Assembly (NCBI GenBank): GCA_900757905.1 | Contig: CAAEPN010000040.1 | Span: 1-13,640 of the forward strand | DNA: 13,640 bases | Origin: Clostridia bacterium | GTDB lineage: Bacteria > Bacillota > Clostridia > Oscillospirales > CAG-382 | Direction of reading: 5' to 3' | The notes under the pieces: generated by a model | The model's input: only the letters and a program-made list of their open reading frames with translations | Told to the model about the DNA's origin: nothing | Database searches by the model: none | Part shown: in pieces, positions 7,035 to 13,640 of the stretch | Position numbering within the stretch: position 1 is the first letter of the stretch | Layout: each line of letters begins with the position of its first letter | Position numbers and translations under genes: made by a program

Positions 7035-7910
7035 CTATACGCCTCTTTGGCGGATGACCTCATACAAAAGCACCGCAGCAGCCGTCGATACATTTAAAGA
7101 ATTCACTTTGCCGCGCATGGGAATTGATACGGTATAGTCACAATTTTTGCGTACAAGTTCGGAAACGCCCGTATCCTCACCGCCAAGAACAATGGCGCAC
7201 GGTACGGTGTAATCCGCCTTGTCATACGGCGTTCCGTCCGCTTCAGCAGCAAATATCCAAAGTCCGAGTTCTTTTAGCTTTTTAATGGTTTCGGTGATGT
7301 TAGTACACTTGACAGCCGCCAAATGTTCTACCGCACCGGCAGACGCTTTCACAACAGCCGGTGTAATGCAGGCCGCTCTGCGTTTCGGAATAATAATGCC
7401 GTGTGCGCCTGCACCTTCGGCGCAACGGATGATCGCACCTAAGTTGTGTGGGTCGGAAATACCGTCCGCGATAACGATAAGCGGCTTTTCGCCGCGTTCT
7501 TTGGCGATTTCAAGTACATCCTCAATGGTTACATATTCCTTTTCGGACGCAATGGCCACAATACCTTGATGCTGCTCGTAGCCGCAAAGTGCGTCAAGCT
7601 TTGCACGTTCGACTTCAATAAGCGGAATGCCGCGTGAGAGCGCTTCAGCCGCAAGAACCGTGATAGATCCCTCACGCTCGCCGCTCTGAATGAAGATCTT
7701 TTCAATGGCTCGTCCCGATTTGAGAAGCTCACGCACTGCGTTTCGACCGGGTACAGAACCGTTGTTTAAAGGTTCTTGTTCGGCACGCGCTTCGCCGGAA
7801 TTATACGGCTTATTTCGCGGCGCGGAACGGTCAAAACGGGAATTATCTCTATTTTTATGAAAATTGTTCTTATTCTTTCCGGAACGCTTTCCGGATGCTT
7901 CAAAACCCAT
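7035..7910 (-). CDS. rlmB: TrmH/SPOUT family rRNA 2'-O-methyltransferase, RlmB type
   Basis: This 291-residue SPOUT-superfamily enzyme would transfer a methyl group from S-adenosylmethionine to a ribose 2'-OH. In RlmB the target is a 23S rRNA guanosine (G2251 in E. coli numbering). The L30e-like substrate-binding domain covers about residues 51-120 (PGRNAVRELLKSG...; YEQHQGIVAIA). The SPOUT domain covers 143-291. Motif 1 is DGISDPHNLGAIIRCAEGAG with Asn156 and Arg162, motif 2 is IVLGGEDTGVS, and motif 3 is IPMRGKVNSLNVSTAAAV, which forms the trefoil-knot cofactor site. Residues 1-50 are a basic, Asn/Lys/Arg-rich, probably disordered extension absent from E. coli RlmB (243 residues). GAGG lies 11 bases before the ATG, somewhat far. 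It is the first gene of an apparent operon with the membrane protein and the SGNH hydrolase. The exact rRNA position cannot be read from sequence alone; TrmH-family paralogues are alternatives. Confidence 0.93.
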   Translation of the reverse strand: MGFEASGKRSGKNKNNFHKNRDNSRFDRSAPRNKPYNSGEARAEQEPLNNGSVPGRNAVRELLKSGRAIEKIFIQSGEREGSITVLAAEALSRGIPLIEVERAKLDALCGYEQHQGIVAIASEKEYVTIEDVLEIAKERGEKPLIVIADGISDPHNLGAIIRCAEGAGAHGIIIPKRRAACITPAVVKASAGAVEHLAAVKCTNITETIKKLKELGLWIFAAEADGTPYDKADYTVPCAIVLGGEDTGVSELVRKNCDYTVSIPMRGKVNSLNVSTAAAVLLYEVIRQRGV

Positions 7911-7946
7911 GGCAATAGTACCTCTATTTTCTAAATAACCTATGCT

Positions 7947-7975
7947 ATTATATCACAAAGGAAGCAGTTTGTAAA
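7947..7975 (-). promoter_or_regulatory. Sigma-A-type promoter with extended -10, heading the rlmB operon
   Basis: On the minus strand, TTTACA (7970-7975) is followed after 17 bases by TATAAT (7947-7952), with TG one base upstream of the -10 (TGATATAAT). Transcription would start near 7940, giving a ~30-base leader. No terminator is seen in the 41-base and 21-base gaps further down, so the three genes probably form one transcript. Confidence 0.87.
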
Positions 7976-8146
7976 TACCATTTTTGCTATATCCGACAAA
8001 TTTTCGCGTTTTTTGACCGATTCCGCCTTGCCAAAATATCTTAAAATTTGTTTAACGCTACCGATCGGCCAAGAATATTCACGATATTTTTTCACAAGTT
8101 CGCTTATTTCGTTGCAAACAAAACACAGTTTTCGGAAAAAATCGGC
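7976..8146. other. Divergent intergenic region, no gene seen
   Basis: This is the central part of the 305-base gap between the divergent rlmB and flavodiiron genes. It is AT-rich. I see a 9-base inverted repeat ACAAATTTT (7996-8004) and AAAATTTGT (8043-8051) with a 38-base gap, and short palindromes CCGATCGG (8061-8068) and GAATATTC (8073-8080). None is strong enough to call a regulatory site. Reading frames crossing it show no recognisable protein. Confidence 0.55.
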
Positions 8147-8152
8147 TATAAT
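8147..8152 (+). promoter_or_regulatory. Probable -10 element for the flavodiiron protein gene
   Basis: There is a perfect TATAAT on the plus strand, 63 bases before the ATG at 8216. The base run 17 upstream (CACAGT) is a poor -35, and TTGCAA (8112-8117) is too far away. The promoter may therefore depend on an activator. The expected start, near 8159, falls at the edge of a palindrome. Confidence 0.5.
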
Positions 8153-8159
8153 AGAAAGT

Positions 8160-8190
8160 ACCGGAATCCGGTTTCAACGTGTAATTTACA
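8160..8190. repeat. Two short palindromes in the leader of the flavodiiron gene
   Basis: ACCGGA-A-TCCGGT (8160-8172) and TGTAA-T-TTACA (8180-8190) are perfect odd-length palindromes whose centres are 19 bases apart, about two helical turns. They lie just downstream of the TATAAT and overlap the expected transcription start, a position typical of repressor operators. The first could also fold as a 5-bp, 3-base-loop hairpin at the mRNA 5' end. The binding protein is unknown. Confidence 0.45.
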
Positions 8191-8215
8191 ATAACTATAT
8201 GGAAGGAAAATACAA

Positions 8216-10063
8216 ATGTATTGCTGCAGAAAAATACAGAACGATCTATGGTGGGTCGGCGCAAACGATCGCCGTCTTGCCTTATTTGAAGGCGTTTACA
8301 AAGTCCCGGACGGCGTGTCCTATAACTCTTATCTTCTTCTTGACGAAAAAAACGTGGTATTCGACACGGTAGACAAAGCCGTAAGCGACCGCTTTTTCGA
8401 AAATCTTGAACATGTTCTCGAAAACCGTTCGCTCGATTACCTCGTCGTACAGCACATGGAGCCTGACCATTCAGCAACCATGTTCCGGCTTATGGAAAAA
8501 TACCCGGATATGAAAATTGTCTGCAACGCCAAAACGCTTGCCATGGCAAAGCAGTTCTTCCCGGACGCCGTAAATTTCGATGAGCGCGCTAAACTTGTAA
8601 AAGAGGGCGACACGCTAAACACCGGTCGCCATACGTTTACATTTGTTATGGCGCCGATGGTACATTGGCCGGAGGTCATGGTAACCTACGATACGACCGA
8701 TAAAATTCTCTTCTCCGCTGACGCTTTCGGCGCTTTCGGCGCGTTAAACGGTGCAATTTTTGCCGATGAGGTCAACTTTGAACGTGATTATCTTGATGAA
8801 GCACGCCGCTATTACACCAATATTGTCGGCAAATACGGCACGCAGGTGCAAGCGCTTCTCAAAAAAGCTGCCGGTCTTGAAATTTCCATGATCTGTCCGT
8901 TGCACGGCTTTGTTTGGCGCAAAAATTTAAACGATTTCATCCAAAAATATGTCGCATGGAGCACTTATACGCCCGAAGAAAATGGCGTTATGATTGCCTA
9001 TGCTTCGATTTACGGCAACACGGAAAACGCAGCCGAGATCCTTTCGACAGAACTTCGTGAGCTGGGCATAAAGACCGCGATGTATGATGTTTCTATGACG
9101 GCTGCATCCGACATCATTGCCGCTGCGTTCCAATACAGTCATCTCGTTTTTGCCTCCGCTACCTACAACGCCGGCATTTTTGTCACCATGGAAGCGCTGC
9201 TTGCCGACCTTACCGCACACAATATTCAAAACCGGACAGTTGCTTTTCTGGAAAACGGTTCTTGGGCACCCACAAGTGGAAATCTTATGAAAAATATGTT
9301 TGCCAAATGCAAAAATATAACATTCATTGATGATGTCGTAACACTCAAATCCGCATTAGCATCCGAACAATATAAAGATATCCGCGCACTTGCCGAGAAG
9401 ATCGCCGCCACCTTTTCAAAGCCGGAAGCCGAGTCGGGAGCGAGCGCTTTGCTGATCGACAACAACGCCATGTTTAAGCTGTCCTACGGTTTGTTTGTCT
9501 TATCCGCAAAAGACGGCACTAAGGACAACGGCTGCATTATCAACACAGCCATTCAGGTGACCGACTCTCCCAAACGCATTTCTGTCACTGTCAACAAGTC
9601 CAACTTAACGCACGACATGATTCACAAAACCGGTCTTTTTAATCTTTCGGTGCTTTCAAACGACGCGGTCTTTGCTACCGTTGAAAAATACGGTTTTACA
9701 AGCGGCCGCGATACCGAGAAATTTTCATCCGATGCGCCGCGTTCTTCCAACGGCGTTGCCTATGTAACCGACGGCGTCTGTGCAGTCCTTTCGGCAAAAG
9801 TAATTGCAGAAACCGATTGCGGCACACACACAACGTTTCTTGCTGAGGTCACCGAAGCACACGTTCTTTCGGATGTGCCGGCTATGACATATGCCTACTA
9901 TTTCGAGCATGTTAAGCCGAAGCCGTCGCTTGCAGACGAGCCGAAAAACGGTTATATCTGCAAGATCTGCGGTTATGTTTACGAAGGCGAGACTTTGCCG
10001 CCGGATTTCATCTGTCCGCTTTGCAAGCACGGTGCGGAGGATTTTGAAAAGATCAAAGCGTAA
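8216..10063 (+). CDS. Multidomain flavodiiron protein (diiron, flavodoxin, flavin reductase and rubredoxin modules)
   Basis: This is a 615-residue A-type flavoprotein. Flavodiiron proteins reduce O2 to water or NO to N2O in the cytoplasm of anaerobes. Residues 1-250 are the metallo-beta-lactamase-like diiron domain, with ligands His80, Glu82, Asp84 (HMEPDH), His150, Asp169 and His230 all present. Residues 257-400 are a flavodoxin domain with the FMN-phosphate loop ASIYGNTENAA. Residues ~413-565 are a flavin reductase-like FMN-binding domain. Residues 580-615 are rubredoxin with CKICGYVYEGE...FICPLCKHG (Cys582, 585, 600, 603). Most relatives lack one or both C-terminal modules, so this chain carries much of its own electron relay. 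The start is supported by GGAAGG 9 bases upstream and by the family-typical MYCCRKI...LWWVGANDRRLALFE. The gene is monocistronic, with a strong terminator 26 bases after the stop. Confidence 0.95.
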   Translation: MYCCRKIQNDLWWVGANDRRLALFEGVYKVPDGVSYNSYLLLDEKNVVFDTVDKAVSDRFFENLEHVLENRSLDYLVVQHMEPDHSATMFRLMEKYPDMKIVCNAKTLAMAKQFFPDAVNFDERAKLVKEGDTLNTGRHTFTFVMAPMVHWPEVMVTYDTTDKILFSADAFGAFGALNGAIFADEVNFERDYLDEARRYYTNIVGKYGTQVQALLKKAAGLEISMICPLHGFVWRKNLNDFIQKYVAWSTYTPEENGVMIAYASIYGNTENAAEILSTELRELGIKTAMYDVSMTAASDIIAAAFQYSHLVFASATYNAGIFVTMEALLADLTAHNIQNRTVAFLENGSWAPTSGNLMKNMFAKCKNITFIDDVVTLKSALASEQYKDIRALAEKIAATFSKPEAESGASALLIDNNAMFKLSYGLFVLSAKDGTKDNGCIINTAIQVTDSPKRISVTVNKSNLTHDMIHKTGLFNLSVLSNDAVFATVEKYGFTSGRDTEKFSSDAPRSSNGVAYVTDGVCAVLSAKVIAETDCGTHTTFLAEVTEAHVLSDVPAMTYAYYFEHVKPKPSLADEPKNGYICKICGYVYEGETLPPDFICPLCKHGAEDFEKIKA

Positions 10064-10088
10064 AATCATAGAGTAAACCTTATAGAGT

Positions 10089-10125
10089 AAAACACCCGAA
10101 ACGAAAAAATCGTTTCGGGTGTTTT
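10089..10125. terminator. Bidirectional intrinsic terminator
   Basis: AAAACACCCGAAACG (10089-10103) and its perfect complement (10111-10125) form a 15-bp stem with a 7-base A-rich loop, followed by T residues to 10127. A runs on the left serve as a U tract for minus-strand transcripts. It separates the convergent flavodiiron and glycosidase-like genes. Confidence 0.92.
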
Positions 10126-10131
10126 TTGCTC

Positions 10132-13100
10132 TTATTTCGTCACGCGGATATAATCGATTTCCATAAATCCGGACGCATTGAACGGGTCAAAGCGGAGATT
10201 TGTGATATTGTCCGCCCATTTTTCGCAAGACGCCATGTCAAGCACATACGTCTCCCATTCGCCTCCGGAATCGGTACTCTTTAACATCAGCTTGACCGAT
10301 TTGCTCTCACTCCAGCCGGTATCCTTATCGGTTATGAAAAACATCTGCATCGGAATCGCCGAATCTGCTTCGTAACGGTAGCGCACACGCAGTTCAATCT
10401 TGGTGTGCTGTGCTGCTGCAAGCGGCGTTTCAAGCTTTTTCCAAAGCGTCGGATCTTTTTCGCCCTCGACAAAGGTTTCTGCACGCAAGAAACCGTCAGA
10501 TGTCAAAAGCGTCGTATTGCCGCTGTCCCAACCATCATTATAACCGGGATAGTTGAACTCATAAAGGCCGGATTCCGGAGTGGGAATGTTCGCTAAGTAG
10601 TCCTTTTGATAAGTCTCGATCTGCAAGGTATTGTCAGAAACGTGGAAAGTATAACCCATATCCTTGCACAAGGCTTCAATCGGCACAAACGGCACCCCGT
10701 CCAACGCGGTCATGGTGAAGCCGAGCGGCTTTTCATTGCCATCAAGCGTATAGGAATCCTTTCCCACGCAGTAAACGACTGTATGGGAAGGATTCTCAAG
10801 CATCAGTGTTCCGGTTTCCTTATCCCAAAGATGGAAAAGGCCAAGACGGAAATCCAAAGCAAGTGCCGGTTCAAACGGAATCAAGATCTGCCCGTCTGTC
10901 GATTTCTGCGGCTCCATGCTCATAGTGTAGGATTGTCCGTTGATAAGCATATCCTTCGAAACACGTTCCGGTGATGCCAAAAACTTGACATATGCAATCT
11001 GAAAACGAACGCCTTGCGTTTCAACAGGATCCATTCGGATTCGCGTCAGCTTCCCTTTCCAACCGGCAACATTTGCCGTCGGAATCAAGTATTCTTTAAG
11101 CATTCCGGCATCCGAGCGGCAATTGATGACGCGGCTCTCGGAGAATCCGGGATTTTCCTCGGTGGCAAAGAAGATCTGGAAACGCTCACCGCCCGGAATA
11201 TCGGCTAAAATACGAAGCGCGCTGATGTCCTCCAACTGTATGCCGTCCGGGAGAGTAGCCGGAACAATGATCTGTGGGTCGTTGCCGTGCGCAGTATCGA
11301 CAAGGCCATTCTTATCGTCGTAGGCAGCGTTATCGGATACCCAGAAGATCGCGCCGTTGCCTTGGTTGGGGTCAAGATTTAAACTCATCTTTTCCGTTAA
11401 AGTGTCCTCGTTTAACGACACAGTATAATAGTCCTCCTTACGAAGAAGCCTGCGGTATTGCGGATACAGACGGTTGATTCGGACAAGCTGTTCGGCTGTC
11501 GGAACGGTGTTAATCGAAGCGGAAGTCTTTTCATCGGTGTAAAGCTCGCGGATCACGTCAACATAACCGAAACCTTTTTCGTCAGAAGTCGGCATAATAT
11601 AGGTACCCTCGCCATACTCGTTCCAGGTCGAGAGCATAACGAAGTTCTTTTGCCAATCCTCTTTCGGATATTCTTTCAAATATTCGTCACGCACCCAAGT
11701 GTGCGAAGTCCGATACTCTTCGGTCGTCATAAGCGGAAAACGCGCACCCTCCCACGCGATACTGTTGAAACCGACGGAGATGGTCGGAACGGTGTAAACA
11801 GCTTTGTTTTCCGCACTTGCAAGGACCGACTTGCGATTATGCTCAAAGGTGCAGCCCTCTTTGCCCCAGTTATAAGCATAGCAGCCGTCGAAGCCCATTG
11901 CAGCAAGCCGTTCACTGCTGTTGCCGCAAGCAAGATAAATAACACCGTCAAAACCGAGTTTTTTAACTTCATCTTCGAGATAATCGAACATTTCTTTTAC
12001 GCTCTCATCGCCGCCGATAGCGGAAGAAACCGCGCCTGCACCGAATATGCAGAAGATCGGCCGATTATAGACCGTGATATAACGAGGGTCTTTGAAGTAA
12101 TTCTCGATAAAATACGGAACAAAGTATTTTTTCCAAGCCTCCATGTTGGTCGGCTTTTTCCCGGCTGCGGCCTCCCAAATGACAGCAAAATGGGACATAT
12201 CCGAATATTTTGCATTCATGAAGCCGTCGTATAAGTGTGCGGTTTCATCCATTTTAAGCGGTGCGTCGGATTTGTCAGGAAAAACGCAGAACGCTTGAAA
12301 ATCGATTCCGTGTTCGACAAGATATTTTATCTCCCAATCGGCCGTTTCCGGGTTGCCCTCATCGTAGTAGCCAAGAACCGGCTTAATGTCGTCATACGGC
12401 GTAATGCAGCTCCAGCCGTAGGAAGTACCATTCTGCCACAGAGAGCAAACATTCATACCGACTGTGTACTTATCTTCTCCGGCCGGAACTGTCGGCTGCG
12501 GAACATAATCTTCGTGTTCAACAGTACGGAATACCTTGATGTTGTCAAAATGCGGTGCAGCAGTACGGATCGCTTCGAGCTCTTCGTTTTTCAAGCCGTC
12601 CGGAATGGCTTCGCCGAAAGTTTCAATTTTCAGGTTATCGGCAGAAACCACTGTCGATTCAAACGGAATCTCACCGATTCTTTTGCCGTTGAGCTTGACC
12701 GAAACAATCTGAGAATCGGTATCTGCTTCAACACGGAGTCTGTGCCACATATTTGCTTCAAAGTTTTTGACAAGTTCTGTTTCTCCGGCGTAGAAACTGC
12801 CATTCTTCGCAGAAAATGTCACAAGCGGGCGGTCTCCACTTGCAAGCGTTACCGTCATATCCTGTGCTTTCGGCAAAAGGAACATGGTTTCAGCTACAAT
12901 TTTACCGCTTACCGGGTCAAAGGCACGGCGCAAAGAACCGGTCTCAAGAACTGCTTCGCCGTTTACAACGACCGCATCACCGGTATAACCGAACGGCATT
13001 GCGCCATTTACGTCGTATTTGAAGGTGTCGTTTACGGCATAGTTTACATATGAACGAACGCTTAATACATTAACGGCGACATTTTCCGCTTTGTCTGTTG

Positions 13101-13640
13101 TGCCGAAACGGAAACTTGTAATACCGTCCGTGGTATCGCCGCAAAGCGGATATGTGCCGGTATTCTTTCCGTTGATATAAGTGGTGCAACGGCCGTTATC
13201 AATATCGAGTTCGATACGGAAAATAAAGCCTCGCTCTAACTCTCCGACCTCATAAACCTTCGTAAATCTGCCGCTTTTGTCCATTATCTGCCAAGAACCG
13301 TCCACTGTTTCCAGATGGTATATGTCTTTGCCGTCCGCATTCCGAAAAGCTGCGTAAATTCCGTCGTAGCCGTTTACCGAAATGCTTGCTTCCAATATCA
13401 GCTTACCGGTTGTGGTCGGGTTAAACTCACGGATAAGCGCTGTCGGAGCGTCAGTGCGGATATCCGTTAAAAGTCCGGTCACATTAGCAATAGTTAAACG
13501 CGGAATACCTCCGCGCGCGTCAAGCAGCCACCCGGAATTGATTCCCTCACGCGGTGCTTTCATTTCGGGCGTGTTGATAAGAAGGTACGCATCATCATTA
13601 CTAATTTTATCAAGGGATTTGGCGAGTCTGTTTTCCGGGA
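10132..13640 (-). CDS. Large GH99/WbsX-like glycosidase with multiple beta-sandwich modules (5' end beyond window)
   Basis: The ATG at 13563 is probably internal, because the frame stays open to the right edge with plausible protein (for example NDDAYLLINTPE just before it), so at least 1168 residues are encoded. Counting from that Met: residues ~50-170 and ~205-345 are two LamG/concanavalin-like modules. Residues 365-676 resemble the GH99/WbsX TIM-barrel group, with GYYDEGNPE, YNRPIFCIF, YAYNWG and the hallmark STWNEYGEGTYIMPT (Glu649 and Glu652 are candidate catalytic or substrate residues). Residues ~725-865 and ~1000-1143 are two related beta-sandwich modules. Residues ~868-985 between them look like a divergent stalk region (VPFVPIEALCKDMGYTF). 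The likely role is cleavage or recognition of a complex glycan, possibly mannose-containing; this is inferred from the GH99 relationship. No N-terminal signal can be checked. The gene ends 6 bases from a terminator shared with the flavodiiron gene. Confidence 0.82.
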   Translation of the reverse strand, partial: PENRLAKSLDKISNDDAYLLINTPEMKAPREGINSGWLLDARGGIPRLTIANVTGLLTDIRTDAPTALIREFNPTTTGKLILEASISVNGYDGIYAAFRNADGKDIYHLETVDGSWQIMDKSGRFTKVYEVGELERGFIFRIELDIDNGRCTTYINGKNTGTYPLCGDTTDGITSFRFGTTDKAENVAVNVLSVRSYVNYAVNDTFKYDVNGAMPFGYTGDAVVVNGEAVLETGSLRRAFDPVSGKIVAETMFLLPKAQDMTVTLASGDRPLVTFSAKNGSFYAGETELVKNFEANMWHRLRVEADTDSQIVSVKLNGKRIGEIPFESTVVSADNLKIETFGEAIPDGLKNEELEAIRTAAPHFDNIKVFRTVEHEDYVPQPTVPAGEDKYTVGMNVCSLWQNGTSYGWSCITPYDDIKPVLGYYDEGNPETADWEIKYLVEHGIDFQAFCVFPDKSDAPLKMDETAHLYDGFMNAKYSDMSHFAVIWEAAAGKKPTNMEAWKKYFVPYFIENYFKDPRYITVYNRPIFCIFGAGAVSSAIGGDESVKEMFDYLEDEVKKLGFDGVIYLACGNSSERLAAMGFDGCYAYNWGKEGCTFEHNRKSVLASAENKAVYTVPTISVGFNSIAWEGARFPLMTTEEYRTSHTWVRDEYLKEYPKEDWQKNFVMLSTWNEYGEGTYIMPTSDEKGFGYVDVIRELYTDEKTSASINTVPTAEQLVRINRLYPQYRRLLRKEDYYTVSLNEDTLTEKMSLNLDPNQGNGAIFWVSDNAAYDDKNGLVDTAHGNDPQIIVPATLPDGIQLEDISALRILADIPGGERFQIFFATEENPGFSESRVINCRSDAGMLKEYLIPTANVAGWKGKLTRIRMDPVETQGVRFQIAYVKFLASPERVSKDMLINGQSYTMSMEPQKSTDGQILIPFEPALALDFRLGLFHLWDKETGTLMLENPSHTVVYCVGKDSYTLDGNEKPLGFTMTALDGVPFVPIEALCKDMGYTFHVSDNTLQIETYQKDYLANIPTPESGLYEFNYPGYNDGWDSGNTTLLTSDGFLRAETFVEGEKDPTLWKKLETPLAAAQHTKIELRVRYRYEADSAIPMQMFFITDKDTGWSESKSVKLMLKSTDSGGEWETYVLDMASCEKWADNITNLRFDPFNASGFMEIDYIRVTK

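Noticed and set aside
7996..8051. 9-base AT-rich inverted repeat ACAAATTTT/AAAATTTGT
   Set aside because: It has a long 38-base gap and low complexity in AT-rich sequence, so chance is a sufficient explanation without conservation data.
8091..8097. TTCACAA resembling half of a Rex redox-repressor site
   Set aside because: The matching TTGTGAA half at the right spacing is absent (CACGATA is found), so a single half-site is not evidence.
11458..13053. Two long plus-strand frames (258 and 272 codons) opposite the glycosidase gene
   Set aside because: They are antisense shadows of a coding frame with clear domain motifs. Their translations show no family signature and no ribosome site was seen.
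13561..13563. ATG at 13563 as the true start of the glycosidase gene
   Set aside because: No ribosome site is visible before it, and the frame continues open with protein-like sequence for 25 codons to the right edge.

Overview
The window looks like a chromosomal segment of an anaerobic, low-to-mid GC Gram-positive bacterium, most likely an uncultured member of the class Clostridia (Bacillota). The evidence is strong AAGGAG-type ribosome sites, consensus sigma-A promoters, a glycyl radical enzyme with its activase, an oxygen- or NO-scavenging flavodiiron protein, and three secreted-type proteins with copper-amine-oxidase-N-like 'stalk' repeats, a common surface-protein module in that group. 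The species cannot be named from the sequence. I see no tRNA, rRNA, CRISPR array, insertion sequence or prophage.

Layout. (1) 1-1680, plus strand: the C-terminal third of a glycyl radical enzyme of unassigned substrate, then its radical-SAM activase, ending at a bidirectional terminator. (2) 1691-2876, minus strand: a single gene with its own consensus promoter, encoding a secreted protein with two stalk repeats and a beta-sandwich-like C-terminal domain. (3) 2921-7975, minus strand: an apparent operon in the order rlmB-type rRNA methyltransferase, a large membrane protein that resembles a degenerate P-type ATPase, and a secreted SGNH-family hydrolase with two stalk repeats and a carbohydrate-binding-like C-terminal domain. 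It has an extended -10 promoter at the head and a hairpin terminator at the tail. (4) 7976-8215: a divergent intergenic region with a -10 element and two small palindromes in front of the next gene. (5) 8216-10125, plus strand: a multidomain flavodiiron protein (diiron, flavodoxin, flavin reductase and rubredoxin modules in one chain), ending at a second bidirectional terminator. (6) 10132-13640, minus strand: the 3' part of a very large gene for a GH99/WbsX-like glycosidase flanked by beta-sandwich modules. It runs off the right edge of the window.

How they may work together. The glycyl radical enzyme and its activase are a functional pair. The flavodiiron protein would protect such oxygen-sensitive chemistry, though it is transcribed separately. 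The stalk-domain proteins and the GH99-like enzyme suggest extracellular or surface carbohydrate processing. The most unusual item is the 796-residue membrane protein. It keeps the 2+2+2+2 membrane layout and the recognisable phosphorylation-domain skeleton of a P1B-type ATPase but has lost or altered the catalytic signatures, and it is embedded between an RNA methyltransferase and a secreted hydrolase.
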